The notes beneath the pieces were generated by a model. The model saw nothing but the letters and a program-made list of their open reading frames with translations. It made no database searches and was not told where the DNA came from. A program made the translations under genes and the position numbers. A stretch of DNA of 64,000 nt from assembly GCA_012845835.1 (NCBI GenBank), contig JABAKD010000024.1:8472603-8536602 (forward strand). Direction: 5' to 3'. Within the stretch, counting starts at the first letter, position 1; each line of letters starts with the position of its first letter. Positions 19,320-30,561 of this stretch are shown here, piece by piece. This DNA comes from Undaria pinnatifida (taxonomy: Eukaryota > Sar > Phaeophyceae > Laminariales > Alariaceae).

Positions 19320-22080
19320 TATTCAATTGTTATTCTTAATTCCCAACTTATTAAACAAGAAAGTGCTGTCGCCTGCTAGATCAAGTTACTGTTTGGGTGG
19401 TTGAAAATTCTCTCTGAGCCAAATCCTTGAGCCCAACAACGAAACTTCACTCGAAGCACGCGGGGCAGACCCAGTTAACTCCCAATCTGTTAGCCGGGAA
19501 ATGTCTTGAATAAGAACTTTCTGTCGCCTACCGTCTTGAGACTGCTGCAACTCACGTTGCTTTTATGGTGATTGGAATTGCCCTGTGTGGATACGCCCTC
19601 TTTCAATTGCACCGGTGGGTTTGGGTCATTACCGCGAGACTCCCTGTTTGTGGCGTCAGAAAGTTTTGTCTTTGTCGCAGTGTACCAAACCATTCGAAGT
19701 CGACGCACGTCACGAAACAGCCAATGACACACGAGCTCGACATTCCTGCATGTTCCAATTTAGTTCGTTCATTGCAATTACCGGCGTCAAATCTTTTGGC
19801 TTCAACACACTAACTCAAGTTATCGTTAGGCTGGTCGAGCCAACCGTTCTTAACTAGCAACTTCTCAAGTAGGAAATTTATTAGTTAAGAAACTGCTGCC
19901 GCTTACCGTTTGAGACCAACTCGTGACAGTGTTAGGGTGCTCCTGTTTAATAGACCAAACTTACGTTATTATTAGGCTGGCTGAAAACTTTTCTCCGTCT
20001 TGTCGGCTCAGTAATGCAAATCGTTGACAGAAGCCGAGGACGCGTGCTACGATCGAGGTGCGCCAGTTTTTCTTAATACCACTCCTCACTTTCGTAGCTT
20101 AAGACATGGCACCTGTGCCCTTCTTAACCCAAAACACTGATATGTTTTTAAATAAACCTGCTTTATCGCGGATGAAAAATCCAGGTACACGACGAGAATC
20201 ATACAAAAACAAAAATTTTCTAATTTCGACGATTTTGGGTTAAGAAGTGTCTTGAGTCATTCAGAAACCATTTCAGACGAAAAGTGCCACCTCTCTATCG
20301 TAGCATGTGCCTGAGCCAAACGTTCTTGGACCTAAGTTTCTTAAATAAGAAAAATATCTCACGTGCCGAATGAAAGTGTTAAGGTACGTCCTGGAAGGCC
20401 AGTTATTATCTCAAGGTAATTGGCAGTTTTTGTAGTCGATGGGACGGCGTTCTGTATTCGGGATAATCATTAAATGAGACAGACAGAGCCCGCTCGCTCT
20501 GGGGCTCTGGTGGAATTAATAAACTGTTTCTCTACAATGTCTTCAGAGGCTAAGAAAGTGAGTAATCACCGAGGACTAGCTTAATAGGCAGACCTGCTAG
20601 GGTATACTCTTTGTACCCGCCCATTCACTTTACAAAACCAACCCACGTCGCCGTTAGGGAGGCTAGAAGCTCCCTTTGCGCAAACCCTTGGACTTAAACA
20701 GACCAAATCACGTTATTGTTAGGCTATCTCTGCGTCAAATCCTTCGACCCAGTATTGCCAATCGTCAACCAATTGCAAGACAATTTTCATAACTCCCATA
20801 TTCAAAAATAATAAAAAATTCTTACAACTGCTGAATGAAACCAACTACCGTGATTTTTAGCGCGGTTGGAATCTCTCTCTGTGTCAGATTCTCGGGCTTG
20901 AACAGACCAACTCACGTCCTTGTTAGGCTGGTTGGAAACTCTCACTGTGTCAAAACCTTTGGCCTAATAATGCAAATAGTTGGAAAATGTGTCAAGCTGT
21001 TTTTCTTTATTACTGCCGATTTCTTAAATAATAAAGATATTTCTTGAATAAAAAAGTGCCGTCGCCGACTGTGTAAGGCCAGCTCGCGTTACTGTTAGGA
21101 TGGGTTGGAAACTCTCTCTCTGCGCCGAACCCTTGGGAATCAACCGCACGAGGTGTGCGAACGTGGGGCGCGAACCTCTGCTTCTGCTTCGTAGCTTCGA
21201 CTATTGCTAACGCCTAATAGCTTCGACTAGTCTTAACTCCAAACTTTTTAAATAAGAAATGCCTTACGTAAGAAAGTGATGTACCCAACTTTATGAGGCC
21301 AACTCCTCACGTTATTGTTAGGGTTGTTGGAAACGCTCTCTCTGCTGAACCCTTCGGCTTGAACCGCGCGAGGTGTGCAAATGGGGGGCGCGGTTCCGCT
21401 CCGTCCAGCTAGCTTCGATCATTCTTTATTTCCGCGTTCTTAAATAATACAGCAAGTGCTTCAGTAAGAAAGTGTTGTCCCTAGCTGTATGGGACCATCT
21501 CACGTTGTTGGGGTGGTTGGAAACTCTCTCTGCGTCAAATCGTTGGGCTTGAGCCGGCTTGAGCCGCACGAGGTGTGCGAATGCCGGCCCGTTCTGCTCC
21601 AGCCATGGCTTCGACTACAATAAACTACCGCCTTCGTAAATAATAAAACGCGTTTTCAAATGAAGAAAGTTTCTGCGCTTACTGTATGAGACCATCTCAC
21701 TGGTTGCAGTGGTTGGAAACTTCCTCTCCGTCAAATCTTTGGGCCTGAACCGCACGAGGTGTGCGACTGCCGGGCGCGAATCTGCTCCAGCTACCACGGC
21801 TATTGTTGACTCCCAAATTATTAAAAAAAACTCTTCTTCTCAACTGAGAAAATGATGTCGCCAGCTACTCTGTACTGCTGTACGAGACCACTCACGTGAT
21901 TGTTAGGGTAGTTGGGAACTCCCTCTGCGTCAAATCCTTGGGCTTGAACCGCACAAGGTGCGCAAACGCGGGGCGACAACCTGCTCCAGCTAGCTTCGAT
22001 CCAAACTCGTTGTCGAGTTTCAGATCGGCCATATTTCATCCGCGAATCGTCTTGCCACGATCAACTACCTTTAAATGCCT
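19320..22080 (-). repeat. Degenerate tandem array, ~185-220 bp units
   Basis: The clearest units are marked by CGCACGAGGTGTGCG at about 21145, 21365, 21565, 21751 and 21950. Each carries TTGTTAGG(C/G)T(G/A)GTTGG, AACTCTCTCTGCGTCAAATC, CTTGGGCTTGAACC, CTCCAGCTAGCTTCG and an AAATTATTAAATAAG-like spacer. Older units extend back to ~19320, interrupted by a MITE-A. On the minus strand each unit contains ACGTGAGT(T/G)G, a donor-like sequence. I see no convincing exon. Confidence 0.75.
20039..20311 (+). mobile_element. MITE-A, complete copy
   Basis: It runs from GACGCGTGCTACGATCGAGG to CCTCTCTATCGTAGCATGTG with all family blocks, inserted in the ~200 bp tandem array. Confidence 0.85.
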
Positions 22081-22611
22081 CCAGTAAGTAGAACTGAACC
22101 TCGGCGCGAATGCCCGTGCCAGAAACTAAACACCTCTGAAAAACGGACGAGAGAGAGAGGGGTGAGAGAGAGAGCGCGCAGGCGGATCAAAGGAGGTTGC
22201 ATATAGCATTTTTGTAGTATGATACGTGTCACTACTGTAATCTCATTGGCGAGTCGTGTTATAATCAATCGTATTGATATTGCAACGACCCCGTCGCGTC
22301 TTACCACCAACCGTCTTTGAATGGCTCCGATGCTAAACCGCGCCGCGGTTGACGTTTTTTTTAACACGCTTTAGAAGCCCCCAGTCTACTGTATGCTCCG
22401 CGCTGAGTGCGCTCGCTCTCAGCGCCGCGCCCATCCAAAAACAAGAACAAGATTTTAAACGAAGAAACTATAGTACATGCTAAGACGTTGGTGGGATATG
22501 GTCAATATTTCCCCCACGATCTGTGTTATCTGGCTCTTGGGTTGGTTGGAACAGAGCAATGGCAGGGGTTGACCCTCATTCCACACGTCATATTGGATGC
22601 AACTCATAGCC

Positions 22612-22881
22612 GACGCGTGCTACGATAGAGGTATACTAAGGTATACCTCTTTTTTGCTGAAATGTTTTCTGAATGACGGGGCTCCTTAACCCGAAGTCGT
22701 CGGAAAATAAATAAATAATAGGTCATTTTCTTTGCATGATTCTCGTTCTATAGCTAGGCCATGTCTTTTTTCATCCGGTCAGCAGTTTTGTTTTTCTCCA
22801 AATCGATTTTTGGGGAAGTCTTAAGCTCCCAAATTGAGGAACCTCAGAGTAATGTGGTGCACTTCTATCGTAGCACGCGTC
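22612..22881 (-). mobile_element. MITE-A, complete copy
   Basis: It runs from GACGCGTGCTACGATAGAGG to TTCTATCGTAGCACGCGTC. TIRs of about 20 bp are almost perfect, so it is among the youngest copies. Flanks CATAGCC and AACCACC show no clear target duplication. A related unique block (CCAGAAA(C/G)TAAACACC, then CGAAAGAACGG) occurs on both sides, at 22116 and 23036. Confidence 0.88.
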
Positions 22882-23134
22882 AACCACCTGTTTGACTTGG
22901 ATTGCTGCGATTTCGTTGCTCCCAATTTTACATGAAACTTCAATCTACAGTATTAATAGTAGTTCGCGAGTCGTGTTTACAAGCCAGTCTTTCCTTTTCT
23001 CCAGCAATCAAACCAGGCTGTGGTTATTTTTTCGCCAGAAAGTAAACACCACCGAAAGAACGGGCAAGAGAAAGAACGGGCAGGCAGACCGAAGCAGCCG
23101 TGGAGCAGCCTCACTTTAGCACTAGACTATGTGA

Positions 23135-23215
23135 AAAATAAGAATACGCTGCAGCTGTGAGATCGAGGATTTCGTCGAAAACTCATCTTTGCACGCTGCG
23201 TGTGATGATCCAACC
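23135..23215 (+). repeat. Dispersed repeat E fragment
   Basis: GCAGCTGTGAGATCGAGGAT, TTCGTCGAAAACTCATCTTT and GCGTGTGATGATCC match the start of repeat E at 26.05 and 55.45 kb. Telomere-like AGCTAACCCTAACCCTAACC follows at 23228. Confidence 0.7.
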
Positions 23216-23749
23216 CCTCTCGTAGCCCTAGCTAACCCTAACCCTAACCCTAATCTGCCCTAAACGGCTGTTTGAAACGCATGCACAGGTCAGGACGCCT
23301 CATAATAACAACCAGGAATACTGAGCTGACCCAGGCTGGGTTTCTTATTCGGCACGGGGTGCATGCTAGACAAACTTAAGTATAACGGCCCGCGAATTTC
23401 TTAGAATCCCTGTAAATGACAGCCTGGCTTCCTCTTTGTTTGCTGGGTGTCCTGTTCTGCACACCGACGAAAATAAGCGACGATTGATTTCGAAATCTTA
23501 GTAGCAAGGGTCTAGGAAAAGCGTACAGCAGACTGTAGTACGAACAATTTATCACCGCGCCATGATGCACGCGTGCGTGATAGAACCCCTTACGTTGCTG
23601 CTTGGACACGTCCCCTTTACCCCGGCGGCCTGGGTTGCTTCGTGTCGTCAATGCTGCAATCGCCACTTTTGTTCATCAACGTGTTCCCCTTCTGAAGCCC
23701 GAAAAGGCATTATTAATTAGTTAAGACAGCAGGCGAGGGCCCGATAATC
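23216..23749. other. Telomere-like patch, otherwise featureless
   Basis: It holds CTAACCCTAACCCTAACCCT at 23228-23252. The remainder shows no recognised gene or repeat. Confidence 0.4.
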
Positions 23750-24345
23750 TACCACCACCAGCAACATTGATATGTCTATGTTTTCAGTTTGCACCCCAAC
23801 CAGGCGTTTACCTTCAGGCTGTAGTCGTAGCAGCACCGGGATTACGTTGTCCTGGTACGCGGTGCAGTCACTATTCAATACTAGGGGTATGTGTACCTGG
23901 TGCTCCTTATTGCTATACCAGACAGACGGCTGAGTAAAAGCCCCACCACAAGCTATTAATACTAACAGCTTAGTCGAATAGGCAGGTCAGGTCTACCTGG
24001 TACCAGGTACAGCAGTGATACTGACTGTGTATATTTCTTTAGCAGCAAGCACTCACATCCCAACCCCGCATTTGCCTTGAGGTCGACGCAGCAATGAACG
24101 AGGTCATGTTGCCCTCTGGTATGTGGTACAACAACATTGTGATGTGAACATCTGGTGTATCCTATCTTGAACCTCCAGCGTACGAATCGTACAGCAAATA
24201 TGAGCCCCACAACCTTCCACATCATGGATAACTCTTATCCCTTTGGCGGCATTTACCTTAATAAGTTGACGTAGCACAACTGGGTCCTGTTGCTCTGGTG
24301 CGTGGTACAAACAGTAATCAGCAGACCCGGTGGTGCATCGTATCA
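23750..24345 (-). repeat. Exon-bearing tandem repeat, three copies
   Basis: Units anchor at 23811, 24069 and 24256. Each has, on the minus strand, a short coding-like stretch followed by a GTAAAC, GCAAAT or GTAAAT donor. The aligned stretches are ACCGCGTACCAGGACAACGT, ACCACATACCAGAGGGCAAC and ACCACGCACCAGAGCAACAG. Donor and frame are best kept in the unit nearest 23.8 kb. Confidence 0.65.
23812..23870 (-). CDS. Candidate exon, member of the tandem set
   Basis: On the minus strand the candidate exon runs from a ...GAATAG acceptor to CCTGAAG|GTAAAC. It reads DCTAYQDNVIPVLLRLQPE. The sister unit at 24257 reads YHAPEQQDPVVLRQLIK up to its own GTAAAT donor, sharing the PV(V/L)LR core. This is a short, unrecognised, inferred exon. 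Confidence 0.4.
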
Positions 24346-25110
24346 TACACTCGCAGTTTGCAATACAGGCATGCGGTACGAGTAGCGTACAGCAGTAGCA
24401 GTACGTATTATTTCACGTTGGAGTTTAGACCCGTCATCAAAGAAAACGAAACCAATCGCACTCGACGGCGAGAAATCTCACCAGATTTTCAAGCGCGAGA
24501 GCAGAGTGGCTCTTGTGCTCTCCCCACACCGCACCGCAGAGCTCTCGTACGGCCTGCTCAGCCGCCAGGTCGACGTGTCACGTTGCGTTCACGCACGCAC
24601 GAGTACGTATCGAGTAACAAGCAGCAATATAATTTGATATTGGACGCCATAGTGAACATGGCGAACCGCAACATGGCAAACACGACAGTCAGTGCATGAC
24701 GATTTTTTCGGTTGCCGATGGCAGTTTCAAAAACTTTTCGATCCAAATGTGTCAGGTTTTGAGATGTCACGTTACGTCATACCAGGTACCTGGTACGTTC
24801 GAGGAGCGGATATACAGCACAAGAGCGCTACAAGTAGCCAGCTAACATTCCAGGATGACGAACCGCAACACGGCAACATGAAGATTTTACTGTACCCGAT
24901 GACGGTTTCATTTTTTTTTTCGACCAAAACGATATGTGAGATATTGTATGATTTTGTAGGACTTGTATGAGTTGAATGACGACCACAACATTGGTTGTTG
25001 GAAGAACAAGATTTTCATATTTATTTTATTGTATGGTTTTGTATGACTTGTATGAGTTGAATGACGACCACAACATTGGTTGTTGGAAGGAGAACAAGAT
25101 TTCTTACAAT
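24346..25110. repeat. Duplicated segments at 24.64-25.11 kb
   Basis: GCGAACCGCAACATGGCAA-type sequence and the following GA(C/A)GATTTT...GATG(G/A)C(G/A)GTTTCA recur at 24640-24740 and 24855-24930. A ~45 bp block, TTGTATGAGTTGAATGACGA then CCACAACATTGGTTGTTGGA, is duplicated almost exactly 80 bp apart (24965 and 25047). 24346-24640 holds nothing I recognise. Confidence 0.7.
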
Positions 25111-26044
25111 TACAAAAGGGGCAGTTACTCAATTACGTCGGCTACGATCTTTTTGCCGGTAGTTTACTCTGAATAGAGTACTCTATCAATGAGTTAGCCA
25201 CGTTTTTTGGACACCTCAGGGCACGTGTCATGACACCACCAATGATAATAAAGCATATATATTATGCCATCGGGCAAGCCACGGATACCAGCCACAGCAC
25301 TGCACATGTCATGGGTATACCATACCTGGTACTGTACGAGATCGCCCATGGATAACGCCATGAGCTCGTCCGCACCACGGTTTGTCACGGATCGGCCCAC
25401 CATGGGGCTGCCACGCAAAGATCCATGGATCACCCGACGGTTTTACCACGGGTCACACCATAAATACACTACTACCGGCCCTCCCATATGAATGAGTCCC
25501 ACAAGAAACTTCGCCTAAAAATCGCGGGGAAACAAGATAACTAAGTTTTTCCACAGCAGCTATTGCTGTTGTACTGAGGTTAGTGTAGGACACAGTCCAC
25601 CTTTTCAGCTAAGAAACCCAACCTCATACCCCTAGTTCATCTCGGTTTCTAATCAGAAGACCGGTACTACTACGGTACCCCTCCACGGGTTACCATGGGT
25701 CGGTCCATGGGGCACGCCACGGAAGGACCCCCATGGGCCACCCCATCGGTGGTAGTCGGGCAACAAACACGCCAGTCAGATGCAAACCCGCATAGTTCTG
25801 CAATTTGCCGCCCGCAACTAGCTAATAAGTAAGTGTAATGTGTATTCACGCGTCGGACAGATCACCGATCCTAACTTGATTATCTGGGTCCTTCCGGGAA
25901 GATGTGTATGTCTAGCTCATGCTACCGGGCGGGAGCCGCACGATCTGCACGATCTATTATTACTGTTGTAACACATACATGTTTCGTGGTTTAGATATGT
26001 ACTTCATGTAAACAGATCCTGCCCAGCATATATATATTATAAAA
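25111..26044. other. CCATGG-rich stretch, no gene recognised
   Basis: Many CCATGG and CCACGG motifs occur (25190-25450, 25680-25760). GATCTGCACGATCTA near 25940 matches the 697 bp repeat of 12.6-14.6 kb. No exon is supported. Confidence 0.4.
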
Positions 26045-26215
26045 ATTAAAATACACTCCAGCTGTGAGATCGAAGATTTCGTCGAAACTCATCTTTGCAA
26101 GCTGTGTGTGATACTCCGATCTCGCGCATTACGAGTTGTGTGTCCTCATTAAGGATATAGGTCGGCGACTCCCCTTACAACTACAGTGTAGCTATCAGGG
26201 TCAACAGGATGATTT
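26045..26215 (+). repeat. Dispersed repeat E, near-complete copy
   Basis: It reads ACACTCCAGCTGTGAGATCG, AAGATTTCGTCGAAACTCAT, TGTGTGATACTCCGATC, GTGTCCTCATTAAGGATATA and GGTCGGCGACTCCCCTTACA. It is the uninterrupted form of the element split by a SINE at 46.75-47.21 kb. Confidence 0.75.
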
Positions 26216-26299
26216 TAGTCAGTCTGTGCGCGGAAACTATAAAACGCGTTTCTGAGGGGGACAAAATCCGACAGCTGTGAAGGGAAAGGGGGGCCTGGT

Positions 26300-27380
26300 T
26301 TTGATCAAAAGCGAGCGGGTTTGGAGTGGGGCGGGGGGGGGGGGGGGGGGGGAGGGGCAATTTGTGCATGTAAGCTATAAATCCTTTCGAGGGGATAAAT
26401 CTGACGGTTTTGGCACCAGTATATTATTGGGGGCGGGGGGGGGGGGGGGGGGGCAGCTTAATATGTGCCTGGAAACTATACATTATTTCGAGGGGATAAA
26501 TGTGACATTTTTGGAAATAATACATCAGTTTATCATGTATATCCTGGGGTAAGTCGTACAATCAGTGAGTAAAGAGAGGGTGGAGTGTTCGAGGGGGTGG
26601 GGTTGGGATGGGTTGGGGGGGGAGGGTGGGGGGTGGGGGCGGGGGGGGGGAAGGGCTTTAGGTGAGGGGTTTGTTATACGTGTGGTGCTAGGTCTAGGCG
26701 AAGGTGCGGGTGATGGGGAAGAAGGGGGCGTTCGAGGCGGGGGGGGGGGGGGGGGGGGGGGAACACAGCGGCATGGATGGCTCTCGAAAGATAATGAGGT
26801 GATATCCTGTGCGTGAAGTGTTTATTAATGTGGCGGATTTCGATATTTGGTGGGGCGTTTGAGTAAGGGAGAGCAAGAGGGGGGGGGGGGGAAGATTTTT
26901 TAGGAGGTTTAGGTCACAAATAATATTCAAATACACTTCGGCTGTGAGATCAAAGGTATGTATCAGCTTGTTATACGCGTGGTGCTAGGTCTAGGCGATC
27001 GTGCAGGTGGTCGGGAAATAGGGGGCGTTGGAGGGGGGGGGGGGGGGGGGGGAGGGGGGGGGGGGGGGGGGAAACACAGCGGCATGGATGGCTCTCGAAA
27101 GATAATGAGGTGATATCCTGTGCGTGAAGTGTTTATTAATGTGGCGGATTTCGATATTTGGTGGGGCGTTTGAGTAAGGGAGAGCAAGAGGGGGGGGGGG
27201 GGGGGGGGGGAGGAATTTTCAGGAGGTTTAGGTCACAAATAATATTCAAATACACTTCGGCTGTGAGATCAAAGATATGTAGCAGCTTGTTATACGCGTG
27301 GTGGTAGGTCTAGGCGATCGTGTAGGTGGTCGGAAAAGAGGGGGCGTTGGAGGGGGGGGGGGGGGGGGGGGGGGGATAAT
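26300..27380 (+). repeat. ~310 bp tandem repeat with poly(G) tracts
   Basis: ATGGATGGCTCTCGAAAG recurs at 26773 and 27085, with a third diverged ATGGATGGTCAGAAAG at 27394 (spacing ~310 bp). Units share TTATACG(C/T)GTGGTGCTAG, GTGTTTATTAATGTGGCGGA and a piece of repeat E (CTTCGGCTGTGAGATCAAAG). At least eight runs of 10-25 G, all on the plus strand, lie at about 26330, 26430, 26640, 26740, 26880, 27030-27070, 27190 and 27352. Confidence 0.85.
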
Positions 27381-27479
27381 TGAAAACTACGTCATGGATG
27401 GTCAGAAAGATGCTGACGTGATATATATCATAATGGCAAATACAGGCAGGATACACTCCAGCAGCAGATGATCTAGATC

Positions 27480-28121
27480 GTGGTCTGTCCGAGGTGTGGA
27501 TATGTTCAAGCGACTATCTATAGTCTAAGTATGGAGTCATCCCTGGTCGGACGTATTATTTTCAGAAGAAGATATTTCTTATTATTTATGGTACTTAGTA
27601 ATAAGTACAAGGCGGAAGGAGGTGTGGACATTCAGTAGAAAGGCGGAAAAGAAGCACAAATGGCGCAACTGGCGACTTGAAAATGCCAAGAGGTCCATAT
27701 ACAGTACAACGGTAAACGATGGAGACGATTATGATTATGAGTTTGTCATTATCATCCATTCGCCTAGTCCATGATGGGCACGTCGGAGGACTTGCTTGGC
27801 ATATCCTTCCACCTCTCAGGTAGCACCTGTACACTTACTAGTAGCTCTCTCTAATTCGATCATCAATAATAAATTATCGCAGTGCATAAACACCAGGCAC
27901 GCGCTTGTCAAGGATAGAGACAGGAAAACTACAACTTAAGATGTAAAGGAGCGCAGTGCCAAAAAAAACATGCTGGAAGCAGGAACTTGAACGCACACAC
28001 CGCAAACATGTGAAGTACATTTGTATTCCGAAGGACGAAGAGCATGCATTTAGGCATCGTGCTCAAAAAACGATGCTGGTATATAGAAACCACAACGTTC
28101 TATAAAGAATGACATGTGCTG
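27480..28121. other. No feature recognised
   Basis: After a last fragment of the 697 bp-type repeat (GATCTAGATCGTGGTCTGTC near 27468), I see no exon or repeat family up to the stop codon of the minus-strand gene at 28122. Confidence 0.35.
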
Positions 28122-28223
28122 TCAACATTGCTTCCGAAGGAGCATGCAGGCTAGCTTGGACTCCTCTTCAGCGGAGGTACCCAGCACCTTGCACTCTTGT
28201 TTTTGGTCGATGATCTTGTGAAT
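28122..28223 (-). CDS. Terminal exon, unrecognised protein
   Basis: On the minus strand 34 codons begin after TTTGTGGACAG (28224-28226) and end in TGA. The reading starts IHKIIDQKQECKVLGTSAEE and ends KLACMLLRKQC. The frame continues open upstream (LIDVLPLCFNVCGQ), so the exon may start earlier. Phase 0 matches the donor of the exon at 28504-28671. No domain is recognised. Confidence 0.6.
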   Translation of the reverse strand: MHKIIDQKQECKVLGTSAEEESKLACMLLRKQC

Positions 28224-28503
28224 CTGTCCACAAACGTTGAAGCATAGCGGGAGGACGTCGATAAGTATGTGTAAAAAAGTATTCGTACTTCTCTCCAGCA
28301 GACGTCGTAACCATCCAAACTGTTGGAGCTCCTTCTTTCGTTGTTAATAATTGTTGTGGTATCGTTGTACCTGCTCTTGGTACTTGGAAGAAGAGCCGCA
28401 CTTCATGGACTATATCCGCACGCAATCCCCTAGTCTTGAGCAAGAGACATGGATGTCTCGACTCGTGACACACAGGACGCAAGATAAGAAGAGTAGAACG
28501 TAC

Positions 28504-28671
28504 CTCGATGTCGAACGCCCGCTTGGCACCGTGGGAATGGAATGCGGGATGTATATCGAGCAAGTGGTAGCCTGCCTTCTTCAGGAGGTCACCGACCTTG
28601 ATGTCGCCGGTGCACTTCGTGTTTATGTCCTCGCCGACTTGGCGGCCCTCGGAGACTGCTTCGCAGGGCTT
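28504..28671 (-). CDS. Internal exon, unrecognised protein (56 codons)
   Basis: Acceptor GTCGTTTGCAG|AAG and donor GAG|GTACGT, both near-consensus, bound exactly 56 codons. The translation contains EGRQVGEDINTKCTGDIKVG, LLKKAGYHLLDIHPAFHSHG and ends AKRAFDIE. It joins in phase with the terminal exon at 28122-28223. I do not recognise the protein family. Confidence 0.65.
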
Positions 28672-28707
28672 CTGCAAACGACAACAACGGATGGGAATGC
28701 CTAGCGT

Positions 28708-28960
28708 TCAGTGAATGTTCAAAATAGTGAGGCCACGTAGCTGTCGTCGATTTCCAAAGTTTGAAAGGAAGTCGTACAATTTAACACTGTTGTAATGAAA
28801 GCGGTCGTTTATGGGCAAAGCCCTGCCTGGTACCACAACGTTGCTAACACCTATGAAACCACCACTGGGACAGGAACGAACGGGATTCACAGTCGCAACT
28901 GGTGAGCGTAAGCCCCGGTATACTGCTATATAAGGCCTACCGGCGGAATACCGACAACGA
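28708..28960. other. Presumed intron of the 28.1-29.8 kb gene
   Basis: It lies between the exons at 28504-28671 and 29674-29796. A minus-strand open frame (ending LRGLTILNIH) exists but lacks splice support. Confidence 0.3.
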
Positions 28961-29149
28961 AAGGTAAGAGACAGTACCTGCTGTATATATTGTTCGGTAC
29001 TACTCTATTACTGCTGCTATCAACACTATTACGACCGACGTGTACTGCGATTCCTGAAGAGGTTGCGCACCCTACTTGTACTCGTTAATACAAAGAGTTC
29101 ATGTGGTTGTATGAAAAAAGAGTAACAGCAGTAGTAGTACACCGCGTCA

Positions 29150-29690
29150 CTACATGAACAACTCGCTAACCCCAATCACGGGACTGCTCTCCAGCACCAC
29201 CCAGGTTAACTTCAGCTTCTGTTTAATTCTATATATCAACCTCCAGTGTGTACTGCGACTGGTGCTGATGGTATCATGCTGCTGTGTTATTTATCACTAC
29301 ATGGACCATTTTCACAACCCTGGCTGACCCCCGTGATGGGACTTGCCCGTTTTCATTGCGTCTTACATGTATAGATACCACGTAGTCGTAGTCGTACATC
29401 CAAAAAGTGTGTTTATATCACACCACAAGGCGTCACTGCATGGACCACTTGTTCAACCCCCGCTTACCCCGATGACGGGACTGCCCCGTACTCGTAGTCG
29501 TACATACATGAAGTGTGTTTGGTTGTACGTTGTACAACCCCCGCTTACACCCCGATGACGGGACTGCCCCGTACACGTACTCGTACATACAAAAAGTGTG
29601 TTTAGTTGTACGCATGAAAAAGAAATCACAGCACGCAGCGTCACTGCGTAGACAACTAGTGCAACATGCTTACCCCGACGACGGGACTGC
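29150..29690 (-). repeat. Tandem copies of an exon/donor junction
   Basis: Sequence related to GATGACGGGACTGCCC recurs at about 29180, 29335, 29470, 29555 and 29685. The pair at 29460-29620 has an 80 bp period with CGTACATACA(T/A)(G/A)AAGTGTGTTT. On the minus strand each copy is the end of the 29674-29796 exon plus its donor, for example SSPVIG|GTTAGC at 29.18 kb against GSPVVG|GTAAGC. Upstream exon bodies are lost from most copies. Confidence 0.7.
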
Positions 29691-29796
29691 CCTCCGTGAC
29701 CACCAAGGCCAACTTGAGTTCGTTCAGGCTACGCGTCCCCAAGCACAGCTTCCACACCGTGTAGTAGTTCGACCACGCTGGTGTAGCACACACATG
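29674..29796 (-). CDS. Internal exon, unrecognised protein (41 codons)
   Basis: The minus-strand acceptor GTTTGCTGTAG and donor GGG|GTAAGC bound exactly 41 codons, including WSNYYTVWKLCLGTRSLNEL and KLALVVTEGSPVVG. A partial copy at 29.18-29.22 kb keeps KLKLTWVVLESSPVIG, so substitutions there are protein-like. It probably belongs to the same minus-strand gene as 28504-28671. Confidence 0.6.
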
Positions 29797-29839
29797 CTAC
29801 AGCAAACGTTGCAGACAGGCACACAAGGTCAAACAATGT

Positions 29840-30321
29840 AAATTTCAATGTGCATCATTATTGGAAACAGGATTCGCTTGAGTTCACCAACACCCAAAAC
29901 CACATAGTCTATTGCGCACAACTTGCTGCACACTCAGCCAACACTCAACGCAGCACTACCGAAAATACAGGGTGTTGACATCTAGTGTCTTGCCTATGTC
30001 GCACGGCGCTGAACACACTGACAACGGGAACAAACTTTTTTTTTTTTTTTTTTTTTTTTCATCCTCCGGCGGATGGGGAAAAATAAAGCTTTAGCTCACC
30101 ACACTTCCACGAACAAAATCTCAGCATCAGTAGTATAGTAGCTGAGAGCAAACATCACATTCCAACAACACGAAGAAATGAAACTCACGTTTCGTCAAGC
30201 TCTCAGCTCCTTCGTTAGGGACGCCGATCGAAGGTGAATCACAGGTGCCCGCGTCACACCAGTCACATACACGAGGGTTGTAGCCGCTTCCCCAGTGCTT
30301 CTTGTTAAGGTTATGACTGAT
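29840..30321. other. No gene; T23 homopolymer
   Basis: A run of 23-24 T lies at ~30036-30059. It could be the tail of a minus-strand retroposed sequence, but no head or body is recognisable beside it. Nothing else is supported. Confidence 0.4.
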
Positions 30322-30561
30322 TCTACGATAGCCCCCCTAAAAGCGAGCGATTTTCTTTAACGAACGTTTCATGGCTGCTCGACACAAGGAAGGATGATAT
30401 GAAAAATTAAAATATTCATATATTTCTGGGGTTTGTAAAGGACTATCGAACGATGATGTCGGGGGGGCAAGGAGCGCCGCATTTCAGGAGATACGGCCGG
30501 GAGCTGGTTTCGAAACCGGCGATTTCGTTTAAGAAACGCTAAGGAAGGGGGCTACCGTAGA
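30322..30561 (+). mobile_element. MITE-D copy 2
   Basis: It runs from TTCTACGATAGCCCCCCTAA to GAAGGGGGCTACCGTAGAA and is collinear with 4985-5249 (GAACGTTTCATGGCTGCTCG, ATCGAACGATGATGTCGGGG, GGAGATACGGCCGGGAGCTG). Its right end lies inside the minus-strand coding exon 30529-30966. Confidence 0.8.
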
